This document shows, piece by piece, positions 10,886 to 20,448 of a stretch of 64,000 nt of DNA (within the stretch, counting starts at the first letter, position 1; each line of letters begins with the position of its first letter). Made by a program: the position numbers and the translations under genes. The notes under the pieces were generated by a model. That model was not told the origin of the DNA. It saw nothing but the letters and a program-made list of their open reading frames with translations, and ran no database searches. Origin of the DNA: Neoechinorhynchus agilis (taxonomy: Eukaryota > Acanthocephala); contig CM121342.1 in NCBI GenBank assembly GCA_051530055.1, positions 13,144,001 to 13,208,000 on the forward strand. Direction: 5' to 3'.

Positions 10886-11281
10886 TTATTTCTTTCCTCG
10901 TTTCTTTTTCTTCTTGCACTTTCTCTGCTTTCGTTTATAATAGTTAGGATTGTATGTGATAACTTTTAGGCCATCTTCAAGTAGTTCGACTTCGGTTCCA
11001 ACTTGGTACATCACCTTATCGAAGGAGTAAACCCAGATATTCTTATAGTTTCTATAGTATTGGATATGCCCATAAAAAGCTATAGAGTTTTTTGCGGCCG
11101 GAAACACCGTATCGTGCAACGTTTCTTCGAATGTCTTCATAATTACTTCAAACATATCCGCTGGGAGCTCACCGTTCTCAATGAGATCCGTAAGTGTTTC
11201 CTGGAGAGAATTTCCGATCTTTGTCCAGCGGAAGAAGTTCTTGTATCTCGGTAAAGCAATTAATTGGTCTTCGTCAACCAT
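10886..11281 (-). CDS. TFIIA gamma (small subunit)-like
   Basis: A single-exon 131-residue protein. It has a clear TFIIA gamma core: Tyr-Lys-Asn-Phe...Ile-Gly-Asn-Ser-Leu-Gln-Glu-Thr-Leu (about residues 13-32) forms the N-terminal helices, and Ala-Phe-Tyr-Gly-His-Ile-Gln-Tyr-Tyr-Arg...Asn-Ile-Trp-Val-Tyr-Ser-Phe (about 68-86) matches the conserved Gly-x-Leu-x-Thr-Tyr-Arg...Asn-Val-Trp-Thr-Phe block. Canonical gamma is about 109 residues. Here there is a 10-residue N-terminal extension and a very basic tail of about 16 residues made of Lys and Arg. In TFIIA the small subunit forms a heterodimer with the large one on TBP. A divergent large-subunit gene lies 3 kb away on the other strand, so the two may form a pair. 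No intron is seen, unlike most neighbours. Confidence 0.88.
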   Translation of the reverse strand: MVDEDQLIALPRYKNFFRWTKIGNSLQETLTDLIENGELPADMFEVIMKTFEETLHDTVFPAAKNSIAFYGHIQYYRNYKNIWVYSFDKVMYQVGTEVELLEDGLKVITYNPNYYKRKQRKCKKKKKRGKK

Positions 11282-11640
11282 CTAAAATGTCGCTGAACTA
11301 AGAGATGAGAACGTGATAATACAGACGCGTTCAATGACAACCTTTAGTAGAACTTGATTTACGATATTTATAATTTTTTTCAAAGTAGCAAACGGATGGA
11401 CACTATCTAATACGATGCACCAACAAAATGTGATGTTAAGCACCAAGACCTAACATCAAGAAGCAATATTATTCGTTAGACATAATTTAATATACATAAT
11501 ATAGAGAATCAAGAGTGTAATGTTGTATCACCTCTTTCAATTAATGTAGCACGACCTTGGAAAAGGTTACTATATCTACGAAAAAAATAACGAATTTTGT
11601 ATTGAGTTAAGTTATTTATTTTTAGTGCTATAGACGTTAA
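11282..11640. other. Gene-free stretch
   Basis: Upstream region of the TFIIA gamma-like gene, AT-rich. No specific element recognised. Confidence 0.35.
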
Positions 11641-11852
11641 TGGGGCCGAGTGGTGTGCGTTCAGAATGCGCTATGTATGTCGCTGGTTCAAATCCACTGG
11701 TCGCTTGGTTCCAGGAGGGTTGCGAGGCTGCTGGAAGGGTGGGGTCAAGTTTTGAGATCGCCCATTGGCCCATAAGAGCGTTGGCCCTGTCCCTTCGAGT
11801 GCGGCTGAGCGCCTCCGAAGTGCGTGAGTTAGCCGAAAGGCTCCCAAAAAGA
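11641..11852 (+). mobile_element. tRNA-derived SINE, copy 1
   Basis: About 210 bp, noticeably GC-richer than its surroundings. The 5' part resembles a Leu/Ser-type tRNA gene: an A-box-like GGCCGAGTGG at 11644-11653 and a B box GGTTCAAATCC at 11685-11695. A body of about 150 bp follows (GCGAGGCTGCTGGAAGGGTG, CCCTGTCCCTTCGAGTGCGG, GCCGAAAGGCTCCCAAAAA). The whole unit recurs at 32250-32470 on the same strand with about 80% identity by eye. No clear target-site duplication was found. Confidence 0.75.
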
Positions 11853-12609
11853 CATGCAATGATGCCATGAGTGTATGCGATTTAGATAAAAATAAAAAGA
11901 CATTAATGATTTTTTTATACATTCAAAAATTGCCCGAATCATTGAAATACAAAAAAGTTATCAGCAATATGGTAGCCAATTATAGCAGTCACGATGTTAT
12001 TATTGGTCGACTTATGCCATCGGCAATCTCTCATATATTTTCTAATGTTTATGGTGGTAAATATTAAATGACGCCAATACTAAAATGTTGGTTTGTTCAT
12101 ATCGCTTCATTCTTCAATTTTTATTTGTAATTTTTTACTGACTTTCGATTTTTGAAGATATTAAAATGCTTTTTGTCATATTGACAAACTACTAGGATGC
12201 TTCCTGGCGTAGGATATCTTCGACGCATCAATTTTTAATTTAATTCCAAGCTACATTTCAAATATCAACGTGGCTATAGCGATGTTTGAAAGTCGGAGAT
12301 AAAAATCTGTCTTTTGTGCATAAATATAAACGTCTTTTCTTGTTTTACAACACAGTAAATTAAAGCATTCGGCTATTTTTGGTGATTTTCAAAACCATTG
12401 ATTTGATACGGAATTAACAAGTTGAGCATTGATAGTTTTATTTTAGAAAGCAGAAAGTAAAACACAGATTTTTTGGCGATGCGTGCGTGTAAATTCGAAC
12501 CAATGATTTAGAGTGGTCTGTACTTTTAGTCAAACCAATTATTGATGAATCAATTATGCTAGTTTATTTTTAACATCGTCTTTTTCTAATCTATCAAATA
12601 GAACCTTGC
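11853..12609. other. Gene-free stretch
   Basis: AT-rich DNA downstream of the sHSP-like gene. No gene, RNA or repeat recognised. Confidence 0.4.
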
Positions 12610-14821
12610 TCATAAACTATCGTTGAATTGAATTGGAGCATTAATGATCATTTCTCCACTTTCAGACACAGTCGAGCTCAGTTTATCCGTGAGCACATTG
12701 TCGGGCAAAGTGATCTTTTTCGTTACGGTCTTTGTAGACCCATCAAGTCTATGAATTTCTGCCTGAACTGTTAGCAGATTTTTTCCTTGCAGAAAGAGTT
12801 TTAATTGACTAGGGTCAAAACCGTCAACATTCAGCTGCATTCTTAACGACGGCTGGCTTCCATCGCTCAAATCAACAAATTCACTCTTAATATTCTCAGC
12901 AAGAAATCGATCAACCAATTCATTCTCCTCGACTTCTTCATAAGGGTGAGTAAAACTACGATGACGTGCATCTTCTTTGGAAAGCTCAATCTCCGTAGGA
13001 GGTTCTCGGTCGCATGATGATTGCCGCCTACCTCTTAATCTAAGGGTGAATGTTTCAGGTGGAGTTTCAATCGAACGTCTTCTGCGCTCTGCATCAGCGG
13101 GCGTCAGCATTTCGAGATATTGGGACTCCTGAACTGGCGTTTTGTCTTCGTTGACTCTCGGGTTTATTTGAGAATCTACTTCGCGACTAACATGTGCTAT
13201 ATCCTGCTGTTCAGCAGCTGGGTCGCATCGTGGCTTCAATCGGAATGAGGCTGAAGTAGAATGAGCGTCGGACCGAGATGGATGGTAAATATTTTTCTCA
13301 GCTTCTAAATCGTCCCATTTTTCCTCAACCGAATATGCTGCTTGTTGTTGCTGTTGCTGTGGCACCAATGATTCTGTAATCATTGTAGACTTGGGTTCGT
13401 AATGATATGATACTTCTTGAGATTTCGATTGTTGCAAGGCCATCCAATTTGGCGTCTTCTGTTCCTGATATCTTGATGTCTGTTGAATTTGTGTCTCTCC
13501 TGTCACAGGATCTTGATGGCTGAAATTAGCTGGTTGTTGATTAACAAATCGTTCATCGTGTTGAAGTTGATGCTTAAATAGCGTTTGCTGCTGTGGTGAA
13601 CTTAAATGAGAAAATGACTGAGGAGCAGAATGTTGTTGACTGGTTCTTGGTTGCTGTAAGCGTTTAAGTGGCTGATCAATTGATGTTTGTGGATGTTCTT
13701 CACGTCGCTGATCGTGTACCACTGATTTTTGAGGAGGCAGTTCGGCCGGTCCGTGGTGCTGTTGTTGCTGTGAATCCGAGCTATGTTGACTCGCAACTAG
13801 CAAGGATGATTTAGACCGATCCTCCAACTTTGGTGGTTGAACAGCTCGTGTTCGAGGAAGAATATGCGTGACTTCACTCGGCGCTGCGAATCTGTTCATA
13901 AGTTTCATTATGTCTGAAGATGCTTTTTTTGTTGAGACTGGGGGAGTGGGTTGTTGCGAGAAATAGGTTGGTTGCTTTTGTCTTAGCAATTGGTCGGCTC
14001 CCGGCTTCCATTCGACGTTTGTGAACGAGACTGGTGGAGTTGGTTTTGACTGTTCGAATGCGAGCCGAGAAGGCTGGGATTGGGGTTGGGTAGCTTCATG
14101 GTACATAGACTGGGGAGCAGGTCCCGTTCTTTTTGATTCCGATATTGTTGTTGCTTGAAATATTTGATTTGGAGAAGTAGGTGGTGTCGATGAAACTTTG
14201 TCTTCGGATGGTAAATTCATGCTCGGTAGCACCGGTCCAGTACTTGTAAGTGAACCCTTCTTCGGTCCTTTTGACCTATGTAAATGGAATTTGAGCTCTG
14301 ACTGACTCTCACTTTTTGCCATCAGCATACTTTCACTTCCCCTTAACTCATCATCTTCAGCATTATCCGCAACTCGTTCCTTAAGAAGCGAATTTACACT
14401 TACTTGGCATACAAGAATGTGGTCATCGGCCAAAAACGCAATGATTTCATAGGCGGAATCTCCGTAGGAACCCGCCAGAGCTTGCAAGTTATTCGGAATT
14501 TTGTATCGTCTTTCAAAACTCTGTGATCCATAATAGTCAGCAGAGGAACGTTCATCTATACGATAAATCATTCCTTGTTCAAACGATATGATTTATCGCC
14601 TTTACGTGAGTTCCAAGAATGACAAGAAATCCTTCAGATAGTTTAATACTAATATCTTTGGAAGTGTACTGCTCGACGTCGATACTGACCCTAAAGTTCG
14701 GTCCATCTGTCAGTTGTTGCTGTGATTTGTTCTGAGGTTTTATGAGCCATGCAAATGAACTAAAGTTCAATGGGTTCCAATTAAGAGGGTTGCAGACGTC
14801 AAATGGATCATGGGTTGTCAT
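12610..14821 (-). CDS. Two-domain alpha-crystallin (small heat shock) protein with long Gln-rich linker
   Basis: ATG at 14821. Exon 1 (to 14606) encodes about 72 residues including the first strands of an alpha-crystallin domain (Phe-Arg-Val-Ser-Ile-Asp-Val...Ile-Ser-Ile-Lys-Leu...Leu-Val-Ile-Leu-Gly-Thr-His). An 82-nt intron (14605-14524) keeps phase and joins it to Ser-Phe-Glu-Arg-Arg-Tyr-Lys-Ile-Pro, the usual continuation of that domain. A low-complexity linker of over 400 residues follows, rich in Gln, Ser and Pro with several short polyGln runs. The last about 95 residues (12613-12900) form a second alpha-crystallin-like unit: Leu-Arg-Met-Gln-Leu-Asn-Val-Asp-Gly-Phe, a Leu-Thr-Val-Gln-Ala strand, Lys-Ile-Thr-Leu-Pro, and a closing Gly-Glu-Met-Ile-Ile-Asn-Ala-Pro. 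Total about 710 residues, against 150-250 for ordinary sHSPs. Likely a chaperone or a structural derivative; the role is unknown. Confidence 0.85.
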
Positions 14822-15077
14822 GAGGCGTTAATCCTTCCCTCGTGTGATATTTGTGAAGGTAGCAGGAGATATGTTTTTGTAGTCTGTTATGGAATTATCA
14901 GACTACGTTCCCTCTGTGTGCGTGTAAAGATATTCTCCTTCTTATGTTTCTCCTCTATCTGGCGAACAAAAAGAATGACAGCGTGTTGGCATTGACAAAA
15001 ATCCGGTGGAGTATGCGGGTATGTGTGCGTGTTAAGAACAACAGATTTTTTCGACATGCAAGACAACGAGATTATTT

Positions 15078-17348
15078 TTACAAGACAACTTGATCCTTGC
15101 AACTTTTTGTCAACTCTTTATGTGGCAAAGCAATCACGTTCCGCACGATTAACTCATCTAATACTCGTACTCCCGATCCTGCCAGAAAAAACATGGATGA
15201 TTATAGGCCTTTTATAACTTACCTAAGACGTTTATTGATTGCGATGCGAGGCGGTATCCGAGTCGATCCTCTCCTTCGCTTATACTGTTCGACGGACTCA
15301 ATAGGCCTTCAACGCGAGCCCATTTGCCAACGCATACATTGAAGCTCAAAATACTGTTCAAAACACAACTGTTCTTCTGCTTTGCGAAGCAAAAAAATGG
15401 ATTTTCTCGGTCTATCACTCACGTACCTTCAAAACGCAATTGTCCAAAATGATTGCTTGTCGTACACGAACACCCGATTCAATTACGACGTTCTTGCCAA
15501 TGCACACATTTGGACCGAGCTAAAGATCAACCAATGAAACATAAATATCCGTAAACAAAACTCACAACAGCAGTTTCGTGAACTTTTGCTGATGGATCAA
15601 TAAGTACACTTCCAATTATATGAAAGCCGTCCGGGGAAGCTAAGAGTTTCGATTTACTCGTGTTCTCGTACATTTGTAGGTAGTGGTGATTGGCAATTAA
15701 AATTGAGCTAAAAATCGTGGATTTTGTGAGCTTCTAAAGGCTTCAAAATAATCATATTCGCTAAGTAGTCAAGATTTATAGATGTCACCTTGCCGCTTGA
15801 ATTAATTTAAGAACTCCAATGTGAGATACGAATGTTCTAGCTTCTACAAAAACGAATCTGGAGTGCAGCACCAAAGATTAGTTTCGTCTTATCGTTCCGA
15901 ATTCTGATTTTCAAATTCGGAAATTCGCATTTTTTGTGAATCGTCATCGAAGAGAATGTTAAACACAATAAGGAGTTCACTTAAAAATTAGTGCTAGTTT
16001 TTCTGTGGATTATGCTCGGTCGCGAAAATATCATACATTTCTTCGGTTCGCTGTAATAGTGTTCCCAAACTACAGAAAAGCATTCAGATAAATAAACTAA
16101 AGTCGTTTCTATCAAAACGACATCGATGATCATATCAAATTGAAAACGGAGAACATTCGTAACCATAAAGATTCGGTTCTGTTGATGCGACCGTTATTGA
16201 AGCTTAATCTCCGTTCGTTTTATCAGATGAGTTCAGAGGCTAAAAACAGTAGGTTTCCAAATCTAACGCAATAGTTGTTGTTTTTAGGTGAGTCACAACA
16301 ATTTTTAGAGAATTTGTAAGCGTAATTTCTATAGCTGAACATTAATACTATGAGGCATTTCTTAGAGTTTTGTGATCAACAGATTTAACCTTTCCCTGTA
16401 TAACCGAACGACTAACCTTGGCATTTTTATCGCTCCCCAATATTTTTGGCTTTGGAAAGCTTTAAGCTGCCCCTTAGCTACAAGTATAGGCAGAACATCC
16501 TTTTCCATTTCCATCGAATCGATCGGATCATTGGTTTCAAAATCCGTCGAAGCGAGCTTATTTTTCAATGCTTCAGCCAACACGGCCAATAGTTTTCGCC
16601 TATTGAACACATAAACACCGCAACTAATTACAGTCGAAATAAAACTCATAGGCTTCTCCACATAATGTTTAACCGTCAATCCATCTTTCTCGTCAATTAC
16701 AACACATCCATATTGAAGGCTCTCTTCCTCAGATACCTGAACAATGTGATTTCTAAGCGATGAAATTCTTTTCACAAGCGTTTAGTTTCACCTCAGTCGT
16801 TAAAATGACATTATCATTTCCAGTTGTTCGGTAGACATCAAAGAGCTGTTCAATCGCCAAATCCCCGCAAATGTCACCGTTCGTAAAGAAAATAACGTCT
16901 GGATCGCCATATGTAAGACGATCTCGGAAATGGTATAATCCTCCGGCGGTACCGAGTGCCGTGTATTCACACAAGTACCTAAATAGATGCTTAAATCAAA
17001 AGATGCAAAAAAAGAGAACCTTATGGGGATGGAGAACTCACGACCTAGCCCATCAATATATTTCGCGAGATCGTCTTTTGTACCGAACGATCCAATCACG
17101 TTGACGGATTTAAGGCACGGAACCTAAAAAATTCATAAAAACCTAAAAAAAACTCGCGTACTCGCCTTCAAACAGCAAGCTTCAACAAGGTGGTGAACAA
17201 TGGGAAATCCAGCCACAGGAAATAGGGGTTTCGCAACATCTAAAGACAACGGACGGAATCGCGTGCCTAAATAGCTGTTAAATCTCAAGATGAGCGACAG
17301 GTAAAGACCTTTTTGTGGACCGCCAACGATTATAACAGCTTCAGTCAT
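15078..17348 (-). CDS. GMPPA: GDP-mannose pyrophosphorylase regulatory subunit alpha (GMPPA)
   Basis: GMPPA is the catalytically weak partner of GMPPB and mediates GDP-mannose feedback in the cytosol. ATG at 17348 gives [14 protein letters not shown]. After a roughly 40-nt intron comes Thr-Arg-Phe-Arg-Pro-Leu-Ser...Lys-Pro-Leu-Phe-Pro-Val-Ala-Gly, the nucleotidyltransferase signature; the Gly-Gly-Pro-Gln-Lys-Gly form is specific to the alpha subunit. Further exons give [12 protein letters not shown] (about 16930), Val-Glu-Lys-Pro-Met-Ser-Phe-Ile-Ser (about 16655) and Tyr-Trp-Gly-Ala-Ile-Lys (about 16435). The left-handed beta-helix repeats (15640-15230) include Leu-Gly-Pro-Asn-Val-Cys-Ile-Gly-Lys and Gly-Lys-Trp-Ala-Arg-Val-Glu-Gly. 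The C terminus Ala-Leu-Pro-His-Lys-Glu-Leu...Asp-Gln-Val-Val-Leu ends at TAA 15078-15080. At least seven short introns are implied. Confidence 0.93.
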
Positions 17349-17426
17349 TTAGTCACTGATTAAAATCGTTTATCTATCTAAAAGGAGTTTTGGAACACCT
17401 ACTAAATACTCCAAAAGCGTTTCTAT

Positions 17427-17690
17427 TTATGGCTTTATTTTAAATTTCACCGTGGCATTACCGACTTTGGATTTTAAACAGAACGGCGACAAACGACTAC
17501 GACTGTTAAATCGAATTTTCGATAGAAACGTGCGGTAATCAATTTCAATACAGTAATGTAGACTCCCTTGTACTCGACACGAAATGTCAGTCACCCCGGG
17601 TTCTTTATTTCGCCGGTAGTGAGGTAAACTTGAACACCATTTTGTCACGTATTCATCGAAAGAAACAAAAGCAGCTCAAATAAACGGAGT
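17427..17690 (-). CDS. Unrecognised short open frame upstream of GMPPA
   Basis: An open frame of about 85 codons runs from near 17680 to 17427 on the same strand as GMPPA and immediately upstream of it. It reads Ser-Phe-Asp-Glu-Tyr-Val-Thr-Lys-Trp...Leu-Pro-His-Tyr-Arg-Arg-Asn-Lys. A splice acceptor just before it is possible. The composition looks coding and basic, and a small mitochondrial ribosomal protein (mL49-like) is one weak reading, but I do not recognise it with confidence. It may be the last exon of an upstream gene or chance. Confidence 0.3.
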
Positions 17691-18249
17691 TTGCGAATAT
17701 TCTGTTCTTTAGGAAGTTTTTTAAAACAAAACGAGTTTATAAACATGTACGCCATCGCTCTGGACAACTTAGCTGCCGTGTGACGTGACGCCGCAGGTTT
17801 TTGGTTGAGCGATTAACGGAATAAATACGGGCACTGTAAAATCATTAAATCTGGCGACGAGGGTTATAACAAACGATTAGCAATGATTGAAGAAGTGCTG
17901 ATAAATGAACAATACTAATCGTGATGCTTCGGTTTCTTTAAAATTCGTGCAGAGATACGTGAATCGCAATGGAGGACAAGGTGTTAATTTTTTTAAGAAT
18001 TTTTCTTAGGTAAGTTGACTATGGTTGGTAAAGTTGATTTTGGTTGGTTAATTTGTTGGGTTTTCGTTTTCCGGCGTCTAGGAAGAAAGAACAAAGGTAG
18101 AGACTTGTGGGGGGAACTGAAGGATGGAAAATGGTGGGGCGACGTGAGTGTTGTAAGTGTGAGTAAAAGGAGAAATGCGTGGTGGAAATTGAAGAGGTGG
18201 ATGAGAATGAAGGCGCTTTGAGTGCTTACTAAAGGTTAGAGAGAGGTAT
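17691..18249. other. Gene-free stretch before the LINE remnant
   Basis: A G-rich segment at about 18050-18240 probably belongs to the 3' part of the neighbouring LINE. Nothing else is recognised. Confidence 0.35.
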
Positions 18250-19145
18250 TTTTAAGTTTTACTGGCAAGCCGGTATGTTATGATCATTCAATTTTAGACA
18301 TTCTAAGAACGCGAGTTCGGAGGGGCAGATTAGAGCGCACCTCTTGTGAAATGTATTAAGTTTTTGAATAGAAGAAAAATTGCAGAAGGTTGAATATGCG
18401 TAGGTGAGCGTTGGAAGGATGGCGATGTTATAGAAGTACTTAAGGTCTTTGGATGATAATCTAAGAAATCGGAGGCGTTTAAGAAGATAGAGCTTAATGG
18501 ATCTTTTGTGCAACAAGATTGATGTGGGCTTGTTCCACTTTAGATTTTCTTGAGAATGAAAATCAAGTATACGATCAGAGGAGACACGATTGATAGGAAA
18601 AGGAAGAAGCGGCTGATCGGAGGGGTTATTTGAGATCGAGGGAACAATTTCAAAGCACTTTGTTAAGTTAAGGGTAAGATATTTAGAGGAGCAAAATCCT
18701 TGAAAGTGAGAAATCTCGTTAGAAGTAATTGAGAGTGAGAGGGGAGACGGTGCATGCGTAATAATTGTCAGATCATCAGCACACAAGAAGTATTTAGAAT
18801 AAGAAGAGGAAGGAATAAGATCGTTCAGGAAACTGTTAAAAAGAATAGAGGGAGAAAAGCCCCTTGAGGAACTCCCTTGTTGAATGCTAAGGTGTTCGAG
18901 GCGATGCTCCCTGATTTCAGCCATTTGATTTGCTAGGCGGCAAGACCAAATTTAGAGCACCTATCAAGGAGAAGATTGTGATCGACGAAATCAAAAGCTT
19001 TATGAATGTCGATTTGGATGAGTCGAGAGATAAATAAGGGTTGTGCGTCGAGGTTATAAAGAAGAGAATCGTAGATGCATAGAAGAATATTTGTACACGA
19101 AAAGTCAGGTCGGAAACCGAATTGAATGAATTAAATTTTTCAATT
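18250..19145 (-). mobile_element. LINE (non-LTR) reverse-transcriptase remnant
   Basis: The minus strand encodes a reverse-transcriptase palm in pieces. Near 19010-18960 is Asp-Ile-His-Lys-Ala-Phe-Asp-Phe-Val-Asp-His-Asn-Leu-Leu (motif A with its catalytic Asp). Near 18885 is Asn-Lys-Gly-Val-Pro-Gln-Gly. After a frame change there is Pro-Ser-Ile-Leu-Phe-Asn-Ser-Phe-Leu-Asn-Asp-Leu and the Ala-Asp-Asp-Leu-Thr-Ile catalytic box near 18780. A 221-codon frame (18924-18259) carries the thumb-like end. A stop precedes the Gln-Ile-Lys-Trp-Leu-Lys block and at least one frameshift separates the motifs, so it is dead. The motif spelling fits the CR1/Jockey group. A short relative of its 3' end occurs at 30402-30450. 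Confidence 0.8.
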
Positions 19146-19420
19146 GAAGATTGGCAGAGGGTGTGTGTTAAAGGATCCCTCTAAGATTTTAAAGCAGGAA
19201 GGTGCAGGGTTACCCGATCTGTTTTAAGGCACTTAGAGAAATTCTAGACCTGGGAGATTGGTGTGATGACTTTGTGATTATGATGTGAATTTGGTGTCAA
19301 TGCTTTGTATAAAAGTGCAGACAGCCTGAATTCTGCACACAGCTCTAATTAGAGCGGTCCTTTTGAGTTGGCGTTGTTCCAAAGTTCATCGTTATTACCG
19401 ACACCAGGGATTGATGTAAG

Positions 19421-19520
19421 TGTTTGAAGATTGAACGGTTCATGTTTTCTTATGGCGGAAAAATTGAAATGACTTACTGAATCCGATATTTCGGCACACT
19501 CGTGTGCCTTTATCAAGATC
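19421..19520 (-). mobile_element. Penelope-like element end with hammerhead-like core
   Basis: On the minus strand 19517-19489 forms a box resembling CUGANGA, a GGCACA/TGTGCC hairpin and GAAA followed by TATCGG. The outer part (19421-19444) has the shared GTTTGAAGATTGAAC..TTCATG end also seen at 37554 and 60671. The first box is degenerate. It is directly next to a Penelope-like reverse-transcriptase fragment. Confidence 0.6.
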
Positions 19521-19680
19521 TAAAATACATACGATTTAAAACTCACGGAAATACAGAATATAGAATAATCTCCGCTGATGTCAAGTCTCTATTAACAAAA
19601 GTGCCATTATACTCAGCGATCAACCTTGCGATTCCTGTACTTCTACGTGATGTAAAAGGATGTAATTTAACAAACCCCAA
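19502..19680 (+). mobile_element. Penelope-like reverse-transcriptase fragment
   Basis: A short open segment contains Ile-Ser-Ala-Asp-Val-Lys-Ser-Leu-Leu-Thr-Lys-Val-Pro-Leu at about 19575-19618. This matches motif A of Penelope-type reverse transcriptases (form: Asp-Val-x-Ser-Leu-Phe-Thr-Asn-Val-Pro). It is a fossil fragment of about 60 codons. Confidence 0.55.
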
Positions 19681-20448
19681 AGGAAGAAACTCTTACAAAT
19701 ATGCATCCCCCAAGTCCAATTCTTCCACCAAGCCAAATCTTTCCCCAAGCCCAATCTTTCCTTAATAACCGGAGAACAAGGAAAGACTCCCAATCGGTCA
19801 TCTCCTGTACAAAGCCTCCGATCGCACATTAACACCCCTTCAAAGACAAGTCCCACCTCCCTTGCCTTCAACATCCGTCATCCAGATACCTTCAGCAAAG
19901 ATAGATGCTGGCAAGTGTGTGCATCGTGCATTCCTTACATTAAGTAATAAAACGTGTTTATATAAGGAGCAATCAAAAACTGCATGCCCAAAAATAACGC
20001 CAATTATTTTGAAATCAATGTTTAAGATTTTTATTTGTTCTATATTTATAATTTTCCAAACCAAATCATTTACTGATGTAAAGATCGGTGCTTACGTTTG
20101 ATTAGTTTCACTTAGTATCTGTTAGGCGCAGAGTAGCAGTACCAAGGCTGATTTCTCATGTCGAATTAGAATGTGAGATTTAGGTGAAGATTTATTGTTG
20201 ATTTTGACATTATGTCATCGTAATTGTTAACAATAAATACTACGTATAGAGGAGCAAAGATATGAGCACAGGATTAGTCTTTATCTTTACGATTTCATGA
20301 TTTCAAGCTGCCCGGTAAAATATAAGATTGTCACGGTATTATTAAAATATTTTCTTTCATCATGCGCAAGAAAAGGTCTCACTTGTCCACCTACTGGCGT
20401 CAAAGTCCATCCTTAATGAAAGGTGATAAAAGTCCCAAACATATTTTA
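19681..20448. other. Gene-free stretch
   Basis: Short overlapping open frames only, none recognised. The last part is the 3' flank of the Kidins220-like gene. Confidence 0.35.

Noticed and set aside
11641-11713. A functional tRNA gene at the SINE head
   Set aside because: A- and B-box matches are present, but no 7-bp acceptor stem closes the unit and the same head is part of a longer repeat.
13602-13796. Minus-strand 64-codon frame within the sHSP-like gene
   Set aside because: It is another frame of the CAG/CAA-rich linker.
13300-13800. Gln-rich repeats considered as a microsatellite
   Set aside because: They lie in frame within a long open gene and mix CAA and CAG codons, so they are coding low complexity.
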